A stretch of DNA of 64,000 bases, from assembly GCA_965217265.1 (NCBI GenBank), contig CBDCHP010000018.1, positions 496,001-560,000 of the forward strand. The letters run 5' to 3'. The notes beneath the pieces were generated by a model. It was not told the DNA's origin. It did not search any database and saw only the letters and a list, made by a program, of their open reading frames with translations. Of the stretch, positions 50,004 through 59,297 are shown piece by piece (the first letter of the stretch is position 1; each line of letters opens with the position of its first letter). The position numbers were made by a program, and so were the translations under genes. This stretch comes from JAGRGG01 sp965217265. Lineage in GTDB: Bacteria; Pseudomonadota; Alphaproteobacteria; Geminicoccales; Geminicoccaceae.

Positions 50004-51838
50004 TACGCCGCCTCGCCCAGCGGCAAACTGCAAGCGCCCTCGTCGGCGGTGCCGACCAAGCGGCGAAACCCCCCGAACAGTTCCCGGCCGAGGCCGACGT
50101 GGTAGTGCGAAAGGTCGGCCGTTGCCGGCTGGCGCGCGTCCCACTCGGCCGGGTCGACCAGCGCCTCGATCGTGCCGTTTTCGGCGTCGACGCGGATCAA
50201 ATCGCCATCCTTGATCTTAGCGATCGGCCCGCCGCTCGCGGCCTCGGGCGTCAGGTGGATCGCGGCCGGCACCTTGCCCGACGCGCCCGACATCCGCCCG
50301 TCGGTGACGAGCGCCACCTTGAGGCCCCGGTCCTGGAGGATGGCGAGGCTCGGCGTCAATTTGTGCAGTTCAGGCATACCGTTGGCCTTTGGCCCTTGAA
50401 AGCGCACGACGGCGACCAAATCCTCGATCAGCTCGTTGTTCTTGAAGGCTTCCTGCAACTCGTTCTGGTCGTGAAAGACGCGCGCCTTGGCCTCGATCAC
50501 GCGCCGCTCCGGCTTCACCGACGAGACCTTGATGACGGCGCGGCCGAGATTGCCCTGCAGGAGCTTCAGGCCCCCGGTCGGGCTGAACGGCTTCGCGGCC
50601 GGTGCGAGGACGCCCTCGTCGCCGCTGGCCTCGGCGGCATTCCGCCAAGCGACGGCGTCGCCCTCAAGGAACGGCTCGGCGGTGTAGCGGCCGAGGCCCC
50701 CCTCGCCCGCGATCGTGCGCACGTCGCCGTGCAGGAGGCCGTTGCCCAGCAGTTCGCGGATGAGAAAGCCCATCCCGCCCGCGGCGTGGAAGTGGTTCAC
50801 GTCGGCGAGCCCGTTCGGGTAGATGCGGCACAAGAGCGGCACGACCTCGGAAAGCTCGGCCAAGTCGTCCCAGGTCAGCTTGATGCCGGCCGCGCGGGCG
50901 ATCGCGACCATGTGCAGCGTGTGGTTGGTCGAGCCGCCCGTGGCGTGCAAGCCGACGACGCCGTTGACGACGGCGCGCTCGTCGATCACCTCGCCGATCG
51001 GGGTGTAGTCGTTGCCCTGCGCCGTGATCGCGGCGACGCGCTTGGCCGCCTCCTTGGTCAGCGCGTCGCGCAGCGGCAGTTGCGGGTTGACGAAGGAGGC
51101 CCCGGGCAGGTGCAGGCCCATGATCTCCATCATCATCTGGTTGGTGTTGGCCGTGCCGTAGAAGGTGCAGGTGCCGGGGCTGTGGTAGGAGGCCGCCTCG
51201 CTCTCCAGGAGCTTATCGCGGCCGACCTTGCCCTCGGCGTAGAGTTGGCGGGTCTTGGCCTTCGCCTCGTTCGGGATGCCCGACGGCATCGGCCCGGCAG
51301 GAACGAAGACGGCCGGGACGTGGCCGAACGAGAGCGCGGCCATCATCAAGCCCGGCACGATCTTGTCGCAGATGCCCAAGTACAGCGCGCCGTCGAACAT
51401 GTCGTGGCTCATCGCGATCGCGGTCGCGAGCGCAATCGTGTCGCGCGAGAACAAGGACAGCTCCATGCCGTCCTGGCCTTGGGTGACGCCGTCGCACATG
51501 GCGGGCACGCCGCCCGCGACCTGCGCCACGCCGCCGGCACCGCGCACGGCCTCCTTGATGATGTCGGGGAACCGGCCGTAGGGCTGGTGCGCCGAGAGCA
51601 TGTCGTTGTAGGCGGTGACGATGGCGATGTTGGGCTTGGTCGTGCCCATCAGCGCCTCTTTGTCCTCGGCACCGCAGGCGGCGAAGCCGTGCGCGAGGTT
51701 GCCGCAGGAGAGGCGGTCGCGGTTGGGGCCGCGCGCGGCGGCCTTGTGGACCCGCTCCAGGTAGGGGCCGCGCGTGTCCCTCGATCGGCGGACGAGGCGC
51801 TCCGTCACCTCGCCGACGCGCGCGTTCAAGGTCGGCAT
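50003..51838 (-). CDS. edd: Phosphogluconate dehydratase
   Basis: Edd dehydrates 6-phosphogluconate to KDPG with a [4Fe-4S] cluster. The 611-residue protein has family motifs: GTTKPNIAIVTAYNDMLSAH, cluster Cys in GGVPAMCDGVTQGQDGMELS and YLGICDKIVPGLMMA, GATGGSTNHTLH-type substrate loop (VGLHATGGSTNHTLHMVAIA) and TDGRMSGASGKVPAAIHLTP. Length matches. It begins 24 bases after the zwf stop. The stop lies in the arm of palindromic copy J. Confidence 0.97.
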   Translation of the reverse strand: MPTLNARVGEVTERLVRRSRDTRGPYLERVHKAAARGPNRDRLSCGNLAHGFAACGAEDKEALMGTTKPNIAIVTAYNDMLSAHQPYGRFPDIIKEAVRGAGGVAQVAGGVPAMCDGVTQGQDGMELSLFSRDTIALATAIAMSHDMFDGALYLGICDKIVPGLMMAALSFGHVPAVFVPAGPMPSGIPNEAKAKTRQLYAEGKVGRDKLLESEAASYHSPGTCTFYGTANTNQMMMEIMGLHLPGASFVNPQLPLRDALTKEAAKRVAAITAQGNDYTPIGEVIDERAVVNGVVGLHATGGSTNHTLHMVAIARAAGIKLTWDDLAELSEVVPLLCRIYPNGLADVNHFHAAGGMGFLIRELLGNGLLHGDVRTIAGEGGLGRYTAEPFLEGDAVAWRNAAEASGDEGVLAPAAKPFSPTGGLKLLQGNLGRAVIKVSSVKPERRVIEAKARVFHDQNELQEAFKNNELIEDLVAVVRFQGPKANGMPELHKLTPSLAILQDRGLKVALVTDGRMSGASGKVPAAIHLTPEAASGGPIAKIKDGDLIRVDAENGTIEALVDPAEWDARQPATADLSHYHVGLGRELFGGFRRLVGTADEGACSLPLGEAA

Positions 51839-51862
51839 TCGTGTCTCCGTGTCAAAAATTCA

Positions 51863-53344
51863 TCATGCGGCATCTTCGTGCCATGTACGGCCGTCGCGCT
51901 CGATCAGCGCGATCGCGGCGGACGGCCCCCAGGAGCCGGCGACGTAGGTGCGCGGCGGCTCGGGCCGCGCCTCCCACGCCTCCAGGATCGGCTCGATCCA
52001 GGTCCAGGCGGTCTCGACCTCGTCTTTGCGCATGAACAAGGCCGGGTTGCCGCGCACCACGTCCATCAAGAGGCGCTCGTAGGCGTCGTGGTAGCGGTCG
52101 GTGAACGCCTCGCTGTAGGCGAGGTTCAAGGGCACGTTCTTGAGGCGCATCCCGCCCGGCCCCGGCTCCTTGGTCATCAAGAAGAGCCGCACCGCCTCGT
52201 CCGGCTGCAAGCGCACGACGAGGCGGTTTTGCACCAGTTGCGACGAGGCGTCGGCGAAGATCGAGTGCGGCACCGCCTTGAACTGGACGACGATGTCCGA
52301 GACGCGCTCGGCCAGGCGCTTGCCGGTGCGAAGGTAGAACGGCACGCCGGCCCAGCGCCAGTTGTCGACCTCGGCTTTCAGGACGCAGAACGTCTCGGTC
52401 GGGCTCGCGTTCTTTTGGATCTCGTCGAGGTAGCCCGGCACCGGTTGGCCGTCCACGGCACCCGCCGTGTACTGGCCGCGCACGGTCTTGGCGCCGACGT
52501 CGTGGTCGCGCCGGATCGGCTTCAAGGCTCGCAAGACCTTGAGCTTCTCGTCGCGCAGCGTGTCGGCCAGGAGTTCCTGCGGTGGCTCCATCGCAACGAG
52601 GCACATGAGCTGCATGATGTGGTTTTGCAGCATGTCGCGCAGGGCGCCCGAGGCGTCGTAGTAGCCGCCCCTGCCCTCGACGCCCAAGTTCTCGGCGACG
52701 GTGATCTGGACGTGGTCGATGTAGTTCGCGTTCCAGAGCGGCTCGAACAGCGAGTTGGCGAAGCGCAGCGCCAGGAGGTTCTGCACGCTCTCTTTGCCGA
52801 GATAGTGGTCGATCCTGAAGATGCGCTCCTCCTCGAAGACGCCGCCGACCGCCCCGTTGATCGCCTTCGCCGACGCGAGGTCGCGGCCGATCGGCTTCTC
52901 GATCACGACGCGCGCCTCCGGCGTGACGAGGCCGTGGCGCTGCAAACGCTCGCAGATCGGGCCGAACAGGCCCGGCGACGTCGCGAGGTAGAAGACGCGG
53001 ATCGTGTTCGGCGTCGCCTCGACCTTGGCCTTGAGATCCCCCCAGCCGTCGTCGCCGATGGCGTCCAGCGCCACGTGGTCGAGGCGGCGGAGAAAGCGCG
53101 CCAGCGTCTCCGGGTCGCGCTCGGCCTCCGGCACGTAGCGCCCCAAGGCCTCTTCGACCTCGCCCAAGTAGCCTTCCCGGCCGATCTCGCTGCGCGAGAC
53201 GGCGACGATCCGACTCTGGTCGGGTATCTGCCGGTCCTTGTCGCGGTGGAACAGGCCCGGCAGCAGCTTGCGCCGGGCGAGGTCGCCCGTGCCGCCGAAG
53301 ACGACGAGGTCGAAGGGCTCGACCGGGATGATGCGGGCGCTCAA
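51863..53344 (-). CDS. zwf: Glucose-6-phosphate 1-dehydrogenase
   Basis: Zwf oxidises glucose 6-phosphate to 6-phosphogluconolactone. The 493-residue protein has the NADP motif VVFGGTGDLARRKLLPGLFH, the catalytic EERIFRIDHYLGKESVQNLL and RTGKRL near the C-terminus. The TTG start at 53344 has GGGAGG 6 bases upstream and follows the sugar kinase gene by 18 bases. The zwf-edd order without pgl is seen; 6-phosphogluconolactonase must be elsewhere. Confidence 0.97.
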   Translation of the reverse strand: MSARIIPVEPFDLVVFGGTGDLARRKLLPGLFHRDKDRQIPDQSRIVAVSRSEIGREGYLGEVEEALGRYVPEAERDPETLARFLRRLDHVALDAIGDDGWGDLKAKVEATPNTIRVFYLATSPGLFGPICERLQRHGLVTPEARVVIEKPIGRDLASAKAINGAVGGVFEEERIFRIDHYLGKESVQNLLALRFANSLFEPLWNANYIDHVQITVAENLGVEGRGGYYDASGALRDMLQNHIMQLMCLVAMEPPQELLADTLRDEKLKVLRALKPIRRDHDVGAKTVRGQYTAGAVDGQPVPGYLDEIQKNASPTETFCVLKAEVDNWRWAGVPFYLRTGKRLAERVSDIVVQFKAVPHSIFADASSQLVQNRLVVRLQPDEAVRLFLMTKEPGPGGMRLKNVPLNLAYSEAFTDRYHDAYERLLMDVVRGNPALFMRKDEVETAWTWIEPILEAWEARPEPPRTYVAGSWGPSAAIALIERDGRTWHEDAA

Positions 53345-53362
53345 ACGCGGCCTCCCAAGATA

Positions 53363-54319
53363 TCAGCCGGGGTGCAAGAAAGCGTCGACCGCGGCGCGGC
53401 GCGGCAGGGACGGGATGGCGCCGCGGCCGGTCGTGGCGAGCGCGCCGACGGCGTTGGCGAAGCGCACGATGGCGAGGAGCGCGTCGTCGTCGTCGAGCGC
53501 GCCCGGGTTCTCGATCAGCCCGGCGAGCAACCCGGCGACGAAGCCGTCGCCGGCGCCGGTCGTGTCGATCGGGCGGACGGGGTGGCTCGGCACGTGCGCG
53601 ACCCGCCCGGGCCGGACGACGACGGCGCCCCCGGCCCCTTGCGTGACGATGCCAAGGCGCATCGCGTCGTGCCAGAGGCCGCGCAGCGCCTCGGGCTCGC
53701 TCTCGCCGGTGAGGAAGTGCAGTTCCTCCTCGCTCATCTTGACGATGTGCGCCCGGCGCAGCCCCGCCCCGATGACGGCCCTCGCCCCCGCGAGGTCGCC
53801 CTCCCAGAGCGGCACGCGCAGGTTGACGTCGTAGCTGATCGTGCAGCCGGCGGCCGCGGCGTGGCCGACGGCGGCCAAGGCCGTCGCGCGCGGCGTCGGC
53901 TCGATCATCGTCAGGCTGTCGAAGTGGAAGATCTTCGCGGCCCCGATCGCGCCGACGTCGATCTCGTCGGGGGTGAAGAAGTGGTCGGCGGACGGGTGCT
54001 TGTAGAACATGAAGTCGCGCTCGCCGTCGGCCATCAGCGAGACGAAGGCGAGCGCGGTGCGGGCCTTGGTCTCGAAGCGCAAGGGGCCGGTATCGACGCC
54101 GTCGCCTTCGAGCGTCTGGGCCAGGAAGTGCCCGAACGGGTCGTCGCCGACCTTGCCCATGAAGGCGCTTTTCACCCCCAACCGCGCGAGGCCGACGGCG
54201 ACGTTGGCGGCGGCACCGCCGGCGGCGCGGGCGAACGCCGCGACCTCGCCGAGCGGCTGCCCGTTCTCCAGCGGCACGAAGTCGATGATGAGATCGCCGT
54301 AGCAGAGCGCGTCGGCCAT
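53363..54319 (-). CDS. PfkB-family sugar kinase (fructokinase-like)
   Basis: The 318-residue protein has the PfkB/ribokinase layout: DALCYGDLIIDFVPL at the start, AAGGAAANVAVGLARLGVKS, LVSLMADGERDFMFY-like lid strand, and the C-terminal signature IDTTGAGDGFVAGLLAGLIE with the catalytic Asp. It phosphorylates a sugar brought in by the neighbouring ABC importer. Fructose is the best guess because the importer resembles ribose/fructose systems and the next genes form the Entner-Doudoroff route, but this is inference. Confidence 0.9.
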   Translation of the reverse strand: MADALCYGDLIIDFVPLENGQPLGEVAAFARAAGGAAANVAVGLARLGVKSAFMGKVGDDPFGHFLAQTLEGDGVDTGPLRFETKARTALAFVSLMADGERDFMFYKHPSADHFFTPDEIDVGAIGAAKIFHFDSLTMIEPTPRATALAAVGHAAAAGCTISYDVNLRVPLWEGDLAGARAVIGAGLRRAHIVKMSEEELHFLTGESEPEALRGLWHDAMRLGIVTQGAGGAVVVRPGRVAHVPSHPVRPIDTTGAGDGFVAGLLAGLIENPGALDDDDALLAIVRFANAVGALATTGRGAIPSLPRRAAVDAFLHPG

Positions 54320-54411
54320 GAAGCGCGTCCTTGTTCGGGCCAGAAGACGTCGGCCCGGGGCGTCGAACCCCGGGCCGAACCTAGAACGTATTGAGCGAAT
54401 AACAAAGGGTC

Positions 54412-55344
54412 TCAGCTACCCTTCGCGGTCCAACCCTGGTAGTCGCCCACGTTGTCGCGGGTGATGAGCTTGGAATCCATCAAGATCATCGTCTCCTCGG
54501 GCTCGTTGCCCCCCATGATCGCGTGGCCGGTCTCGACCGCGATCTGCGCCATCGCGTAAGGGTCCTGGCTGGCCGAGGCCTCGATCAGCGTGTCGTTCTT
54601 CAGGGCCTCCTCGATGTCGGGGGCGCCGTCGACCGAGGTGATGACGATGCCGCCGCGCCCCAACTGCTTGGCGGCGAGGTCCGAGCCGATCGCCTGCGGG
54701 TCGTTGATGGCGAAGACGGCGTCGATCTCGCTGAAGCGGGTGAGGTAGCCCTGCATGACTTCGAGCCCGCCCTCGCGGCTGCCCTGGGCGTTCTGGTCGT
54801 CGGAGAGGATCTCGATGCCGTCGTGCTGGCCGAACACGTTCTTGCAGCCCTCGACGCGGTCGACCACGGCCGAGACCTGCGGCCCGTTCTCGATGATCAC
54901 CTTGCCCTCGCCGCCGATCTCGTCGACGATGTACTGACACGCGATCTCGCCGGCCTGGACGTTGTTGGTCTGCACCGTGGCGTCGGCACCCGCCGCCGCG
55001 ACGTCGACGGCGACGACGACGATGCCCGCCGCCTGCGCCCGCTTGACGGCGGGCAGGATCGCGTTCGCGTCGGTGGCGTTGAGCAGGATCATGTCGACGC
55101 CGGACGCGATGAAGTTGTCGATCTGGTTGAACTGCTTGTTCAAGTCGTAGTCGGCCGAGACCGAGAGCACCTGGACGTCCGGGTTGATCTCCTTCGCCTT
55201 GTCCTCGGCACCCTTGGCGAGCGCGACGAAGAACGGGTTGCCGAGCGATCCGAGCGTGATGCCGATCGATTCGAGCTTCTCCTGCGCCAGGGCTGGCGAG
55301 GATGCGAGCGCCAGCGCGGCGCCGGCGAGCAGCAGCTTCAACAT
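54412..55344 (-). CDS. Sugar ABC transporter periplasmic binding protein (Peripla_BP_4)
   Basis: The 310-residue protein starts with a signal peptide (MLKLLLAGAALALASSPALA, cleavage before QEK) and has the ribose-binding-protein pattern: ITLGSLGNPFFVALAKGAED, FIASGVDMILLNATDANAIL, VVVAVDVAAAGADATVQTNN and DAVFAINDPQAIGSDLAAKQ. It captures a pentose or hexose such as fructose for the permease and ATPase downstream in this unit. It is separated from them by the serine hydrolase gene, which is unusual. Confidence 0.92.
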   Translation of the reverse strand: MLKLLLAGAALALASSPALAQEKLESIGITLGSLGNPFFVALAKGAEDKAKEINPDVQVLSVSADYDLNKQFNQIDNFIASGVDMILLNATDANAILPAVKRAQAAGIVVVAVDVAAAGADATVQTNNVQAGEIACQYIVDEIGGEGKVIIENGPQVSAVVDRVEGCKNVFGQHDGIEILSDDQNAQGSREGGLEVMQGYLTRFSEIDAVFAINDPQAIGSDLAAKQLGRGGIVITSVDGAPDIEEALKNDTLIEASASQDPYAMAQIAVETGHAIMGGNEPEETMILMDSKLITRDNVGDYQGWTAKGS

Positions 55345-55449
55345 GTCAACCTCCCGGGTCCTTTCTTGGTGACGGGCACCGGCGGCGGACCGGATGAGGC
55401 CGCCGGGGCCCGGGGCCGCGTTCGGGCGGCCTCTCGTCGAAGACCGCGT

Positions 55450-56646
55450 TCAGGCGGCTCTCTCTCGGCCGAGACCGTCGTACACCGCCGTCTCGAAATC
55501 GAGGTAGCCGCCGATCGAGGCCGGATCGGCGAACGGGAAGACCTGCGTCGCCCAGAAGCCGCCGACGCCGTTGCGCCGGTCGATCCAGTAGTAGAGGTTG
55601 GCGAGCCCGGCCCAGGCGAGCGACCCGGCCGGGCGCCCGGTCGGCGCGTCCTCGTCGTTGAGCATGAAGCTCAAGGCCCAGGACTTGGGCGTGCCGGGGA
55701 AGAACTCGGCGTCATTCGACAGGGCCGGGATGACGCCGGGCAGGCCCTTGATCTTCATCGCGCCGAGGCCGTTTTGCACCGCCATGCGCACCGTCTCCGC
55801 CTGCAAGACCCGCCCGTTCGGGCCGGCGCCGTCGTTCAGCCACATGCGGATGAACCGGGCGTAGTCGGGCGCCGTCGCATAGAGGCCGTGCCCGCCCATG
55901 TGGACTTCCGGGTCCTGCGGCAGCTCGAAGTCGATCAGGGGCGCGAGGTTGCCGTCCTCCCCGCGCTGGTGGATGCGCGCCAGGCGCGCGCGCATGTCGG
56001 GGGTGAGCGAGAAGGCGGTGTCGGCCATGCCCAGAGGATCGAAGACGCGCTCTCGCATCACCTCGCCCAGACGCTTGCCCGTGATGCCCTCGACGACTTG
56101 GCCGACCCAGTCGATGTTCGAGCCGTACTCCCAGCGCTCGCCGGGATCGAACAGGAGCGGCGTCCTCAGCGCCGCCTTGGCGCCGGTGATGACGCTCGGC
56201 TGGCCGTGCTCGGTCGCGAGGCGGCGGTAGCTCTCGTTGAAGATGTCGTAGCCGAAGCCGCCCGTGTGCAAGAGCAGCATCCGCGTGGTCACGTCGCGCC
56301 TCGGCGCCCGCAGCCTCGGCCGGCCGTCGTCGTCGAACCCGTCGAGCACGCGGCAATCGCCGATCGCGGGCGCGTAGGCCTTGGCCGGCGCGTCGAGGTC
56401 GAGCCGGCCCTCCTCGACCAGCCCCAAGGCGGCGGTGCCCGTGATCGCCTTGGTCGTCGAGAAGATGGCGAACACGCTGTCCGGGGTCATGGGGGCACCC
56501 CCGCCGAGCGCGCGCTCGCCCGCCGCCGCCTCGTAGACGTTCTGCTCGCGGTCGGTCGCGATCGCGACCACCCCCGGCACGGGCGGGCTGCCGGAGACCG
56601 CTTTTCGCAGGACGGCGTCGGCGGCGTCCTTGAGGCCGTCGATCAT
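55450..56646 (-). CDS. Serine beta-lactamase-like hydrolase
   Basis: The 398-residue protein belongs to the class C beta-lactamase/esterase (Beta-lactamase PF00144) family. The SxxK motif is FSTTKA near residue 64, a YxN-type site is in WEYGSNIDWVGQVVEGITGK, and HMGGHGLYATAPDYARFIRM holds a conserved His/Gly. No signal peptide is seen, so it is cytoplasmic and probably an esterase rather than a resistance enzyme. ATG 56646 has GGAGG upstream. It lies inside a sugar ABC operon between the permease and the binding protein, which suggests it may act on an acylated sugar or lactone. Confidence 0.88.
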   Translation of the reverse strand: MIDGLKDAADAVLRKAVSGSPPVPGVVAIATDREQNVYEAAAGERALGGGAPMTPDSVFAIFSTTKAITGTAALGLVEEGRLDLDAPAKAYAPAIGDCRVLDGFDDDGRPRLRAPRRDVTTRMLLLHTGGFGYDIFNESYRRLATEHGQPSVITGAKAALRTPLLFDPGERWEYGSNIDWVGQVVEGITGKRLGEVMRERVFDPLGMADTAFSLTPDMRARLARIHQRGEDGNLAPLIDFELPQDPEVHMGGHGLYATAPDYARFIRMWLNDGAGPNGRVLQAETVRMAVQNGLGAMKIKGLPGVIPALSNDAEFFPGTPKSWALSFMLNDEDAPTGRPAGSLAWAGLANLYYWIDRRNGVGGFWATQVFPFADPASIGGYLDFETAVYDGLGRERAA

Positions 56647-56683
56647 GCTGCTTGCCTCCTCGATCGGGTTCGTTCGTGCGAGA

Positions 56684-57736
56684 TCAGGTCCGCGCACCCC
56701 CCTTGAGGCGGAAGCGGTCCAGGGTCACGGCGCCGATGATGACGAGGCCCTTGATGATGAACTGCCAGATGTCCGAGACGCCGAGCAGGATCAGGCCGTT
56801 GGTGAGCGCCGCGATGATGAGGGCGCCGATCAAGGTGCCCCAGATCGAGCCGATACCGCCGACGAAGCTGGTGCCGCCGAGGATCACGGCGGCGATCGCG
56901 TCCAGTTCGTAGGCTTGGCCGAGTTGCAGCCCGTTCGCGGCGTAGAGCCTCGCCGCCGACATCGCGCCGCCCAGGCCCGCGAGCGCGCCCGAGGCGGCGT
57001 AGACGAAGAGGAGGACGGCCCAGACCTTGATGCCCGACAGCCGCGCCGCCTGCGGGTTGCCGCCGACGGCGTAGATGTGCGTGCCGAGCACGGTGCGGCG
57101 GAGCACGAACCAGCAGACCAGGATGACCAAGAGCGCGATGACGGCGAGCCAGGGGATCTCGACCACGCCCGGGATCAGCGGCAGCTTGCCGTTGCCGATG
57201 ACGGCGAACGGCAGGTCGGCGTTGAACACCGTCGTGTCGTCGCCGATCAGGCGCGCCACCCCGCGCACCGCCGTGAGCGCCCCCAAGGTCACGATGAAGG
57301 GCGGCAGGTTGAGAAAAGCGATCAGCGCGCCGTTGATCGCGCCGAACGCGAGGCCGGTGAGGATGGCGACCGGAATGCCGAGCAGTCCCAGCCAGGGGCC
57401 GAGGTTGGAGGCGATGACGGCGGTCATCGCCGAGGCGGCCAGCACCGAGCCGACCGAGAGGTCGATGCCGCCGGTCAGGATGACGAGCGTCATGCCGGCC
57501 GCGAGCACGATGTTGATCGAGGCCTGCTGCGAGACGATCGAGAGGTTCTGGGCGGTGAAGAACTTGCCGCCGGTGAAATAGTCGAAACCGATGGCGAGGA
57601 TGATGAGAACCGGCAACATGCCGACGGTCTGGACCAGGCCCGTCACCATCGCCCGCTTCGACGCGCCGTCGCCGATCGGGCCCGCTTGTGCCGGCGTGTC
57701 GGGCGCCCGCGCCTCGTTGCTCGTCGCCTTGGCCAT
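56684..57736 (-). CDS. Sugar ABC transporter permease (RbsC/FrcC type)
   Basis: The 350-residue inner-membrane protein has about 10 helices and the BPD_transp_2 markers: NIVLAAGMTLVILTGGIDLS VGSV (the GGIDLSVG box), AFGAINGALIAFLNLPPFIV and the C-terminal VILGGTSFVGGIGSIWGTLI. The N-terminal 35 residues are polar. It pairs with the ATPase at 57759-59297 and the binding protein at 54412-55344. The gene starts 22 bases after the ATPase stop. Confidence 0.94.
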   Translation of the reverse strand: MAKATSNEARAPDTPAQAGPIGDGASKRAMVTGLVQTVGMLPVLIILAIGFDYFTGGKFFTAQNLSIVSQQASINIVLAAGMTLVILTGGIDLSVGSVLAASAMTAVIASNLGPWLGLLGIPVAILTGLAFGAINGALIAFLNLPPFIVTLGALTAVRGVARLIGDDTTVFNADLPFAVIGNGKLPLIPGVVEIPWLAVIALLVILVCWFVLRRTVLGTHIYAVGGNPQAARLSGIKVWAVLLFVYAASGALAGLGGAMSAARLYAANGLQLGQAYELDAIAAVILGGTSFVGGIGSIWGTLIGALIIAALTNGLILLGVSDIWQFIIKGLVIIGAVTLDRFRLKGGART

Positions 57737-57758
57737 GTCTTTCCTCCCCCAACCGCTC

Positions 57759-59297
57759 TCAGGCCGCTTTAAGCGTCACGCCCGCCGCGAGCGACATGAT
57801 GTTCTCCTGGCTGATGGCGTGGCCGGAAGCGCCGCCGACCTCGCCCTCGATCGCGCCCTCGCGCATGACGAGGATGCGATCGGCGATGCCGATCACCTCC
57901 GGCATCTCGCTGGAGATGACCAGGATCGCGACGCCGCTCCCCGCCAGCTTGTCGATGATGCGGTAGATCTCCTGCTTGGCGCCGACGTCGACGCCGCGCG
58001 TCGGCTCGTCCAGGATCAAGACGGCGGGCTTGGTCTCCAGCCAGCGCGAGAGCAGGACCTTTTGCTGGTTGCCGCCCGAAAGGGTGCCGACGTCGACGCC
58101 CGGGCCGGCGACGCGAATGGCGAGCGCCTTGATCGCGTCCTTCGCCCGCTGCCTCGCGCGCTTCTGGTCGAGGACGCCCCCCTTGCCGGCGTCGCGGTCG
58201 ATGACGCCGAGATTGATGTTGTCGCCCACCGTCATGTCGAGGAACAGGCCCTGCGCCTTTCGGTCCTCGGTGAGGTACGCGATGCCGGCGTCGATCGCGT
58301 CCTTGGGCCTCGTGATCGTCACGGGCCTGCCGTTCAGGGTCACCGTTCCGCCGGCCTTGGGGTCGGCGCCGTAGACGAGCCGGGCGAGTTCCGTCCGGCC
58401 GGAGCCGACGAGCCCGGCAAGCCCCAGAACCTCGCCCGCGTGCACGGTGAACGAGGCCGGCTTGACGAGGCGCCCGCCGTCGTGGACGCCCTCCACGACC
58501 ATCACCGGCTCGCCCCTGGTCGCGGCCCCCTCGTCGTGGTCGTGCTTGTAGAAGCCCTGGACGTCGCGGCCGACCATCATCTTGACCAGCCGATCGGCGC
58601 CGATCTCGTCGCCCGTCAGCGTGCCGACGTAAGATCCGTCGCGCAGCACCGCGACCCGGTCGGCCAACTCGTAGATCTCGCCCATGCGATGGCTGATGTA
58701 GACGATCGCGATCCCCTCGCCCCGCAGGCGCTTGACGAGGGCGAACAGCTTGTCGGTCTCGCGCGACGAGAGCGCCGTCGTCGGCTCGTCCATGACGAGG
58801 ATCTTGGCGTCGGCGTGCAGGGCGCGGGCGATCTCGACCAGTTGCTGGTTGGCGATCGAGAGCGAGCCGACCGGCGTCTTGGGGCCGAAGGGCGCGCCCA
58901 GGCGTTCCAGGACGCCGCGGCTGCCCTCGACCATCGCCTTGCGGTCGACGAGGCCGCGTCTTGCCAGCTCGTCGCCGAGGTAGACGTTCTCGGCGACGGT
59001 GAGGTTCGGGGCGAGGCTGAGTTCTTGGTAGATGATCGCGATCCCCTGGCGCTTGGCCAAGATCGGGTCACCCAGCCGCATCGGCTCGCCGTCGATCAGG
59101 ATCGTGCCGCCGGGGTCGGCTTGGTACGCGCCTGAGAGGACCTTCATCAAGGTCGACTTGCCCGCCCCGTTCTCGCCCATCAGCGCCAGCACCTCGCCGG
59201 CGTAGGCCTTGAGTTCGACGCCGTTCAGCGCCTTCACGCCGGGAAACGACTTGGAGATGTCGCGCATCTCCAGGGTCGGCACGCGATCCTCGCTCAC
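57759..59297 (-). CDS. Sugar ABC transporter ATPase (two domains)
   Basis: The 512-residue protein has two ABC domains as in RbsA/MglA. Domain 1: Walker A GENGAGKSTLMKVLSGAY, signature LSIANQQLVEIARAL, Walker B ILVMDEPTTALSSRET. Domain 2: degenerate P-loop GLVGSGRTELARLVYGA, signature LSGGNQQKVLLSRWL, Walker B LILDEPTRGVDVGAK. The GTG start overlaps the ROK gene stop as GTGA. A much longer open frame upstream is a shadow of the regulator gene. Confidence 0.94.
   Translation of the reverse strand: MSEDRVPTLEMRDISKSFPGVKALNGVELKAYAGEVLALMGENGAGKSTLMKVLSGAYQADPGGTILIDGEPMRLGDPILAKRQGIAIIYQELSLAPNLTVAENVYLGDELARRGLVDRKAMVEGSRGVLERLGAPFGPKTPVGSLSIANQQLVEIARALHADAKILVMDEPTTALSSRETDKLFALVKRLRGEGIAIVYISHRMGEIYELADRVAVLRDGSYVGTLTGDEIGADRLVKMMVGRDVQGFYKHDHDEGAATRGEPVMVVEGVHDGGRLVKPASFTVHAGEVLGLAGLVGSGRTELARLVYGADPKAGGTVTLNGRPVTITRPKDAIDAGIAYLTEDRKAQGLFLDMTVGDNINLGVIDRDAGKGGVLDQKRARQRAKDAIKALAIRVAGPGVDVGTLSGGNQQKVLLSRWLETKPAVLILDEPTRGVDVGAKQEIYRIIDKLAGSGVAILVISSEMPEVIGIADRILVMREGAIEGEVGGASGHAISQENIMSLAAGVTLKAA

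Noticed and set aside
50099..54394. A 1431-residue plus-strand open frame
   Set aside because: It lies opposite edd, zwf and the kinase gene and has the Val/Arg/Asp/Gly-rich composition of an antisense shadow in high-GC DNA.
54412..56706. A 727-residue plus-strand frame opposite the sugar binding-protein and hydrolase genes
   Set aside because: It is antisense to two clear genes and has typical shadow composition.
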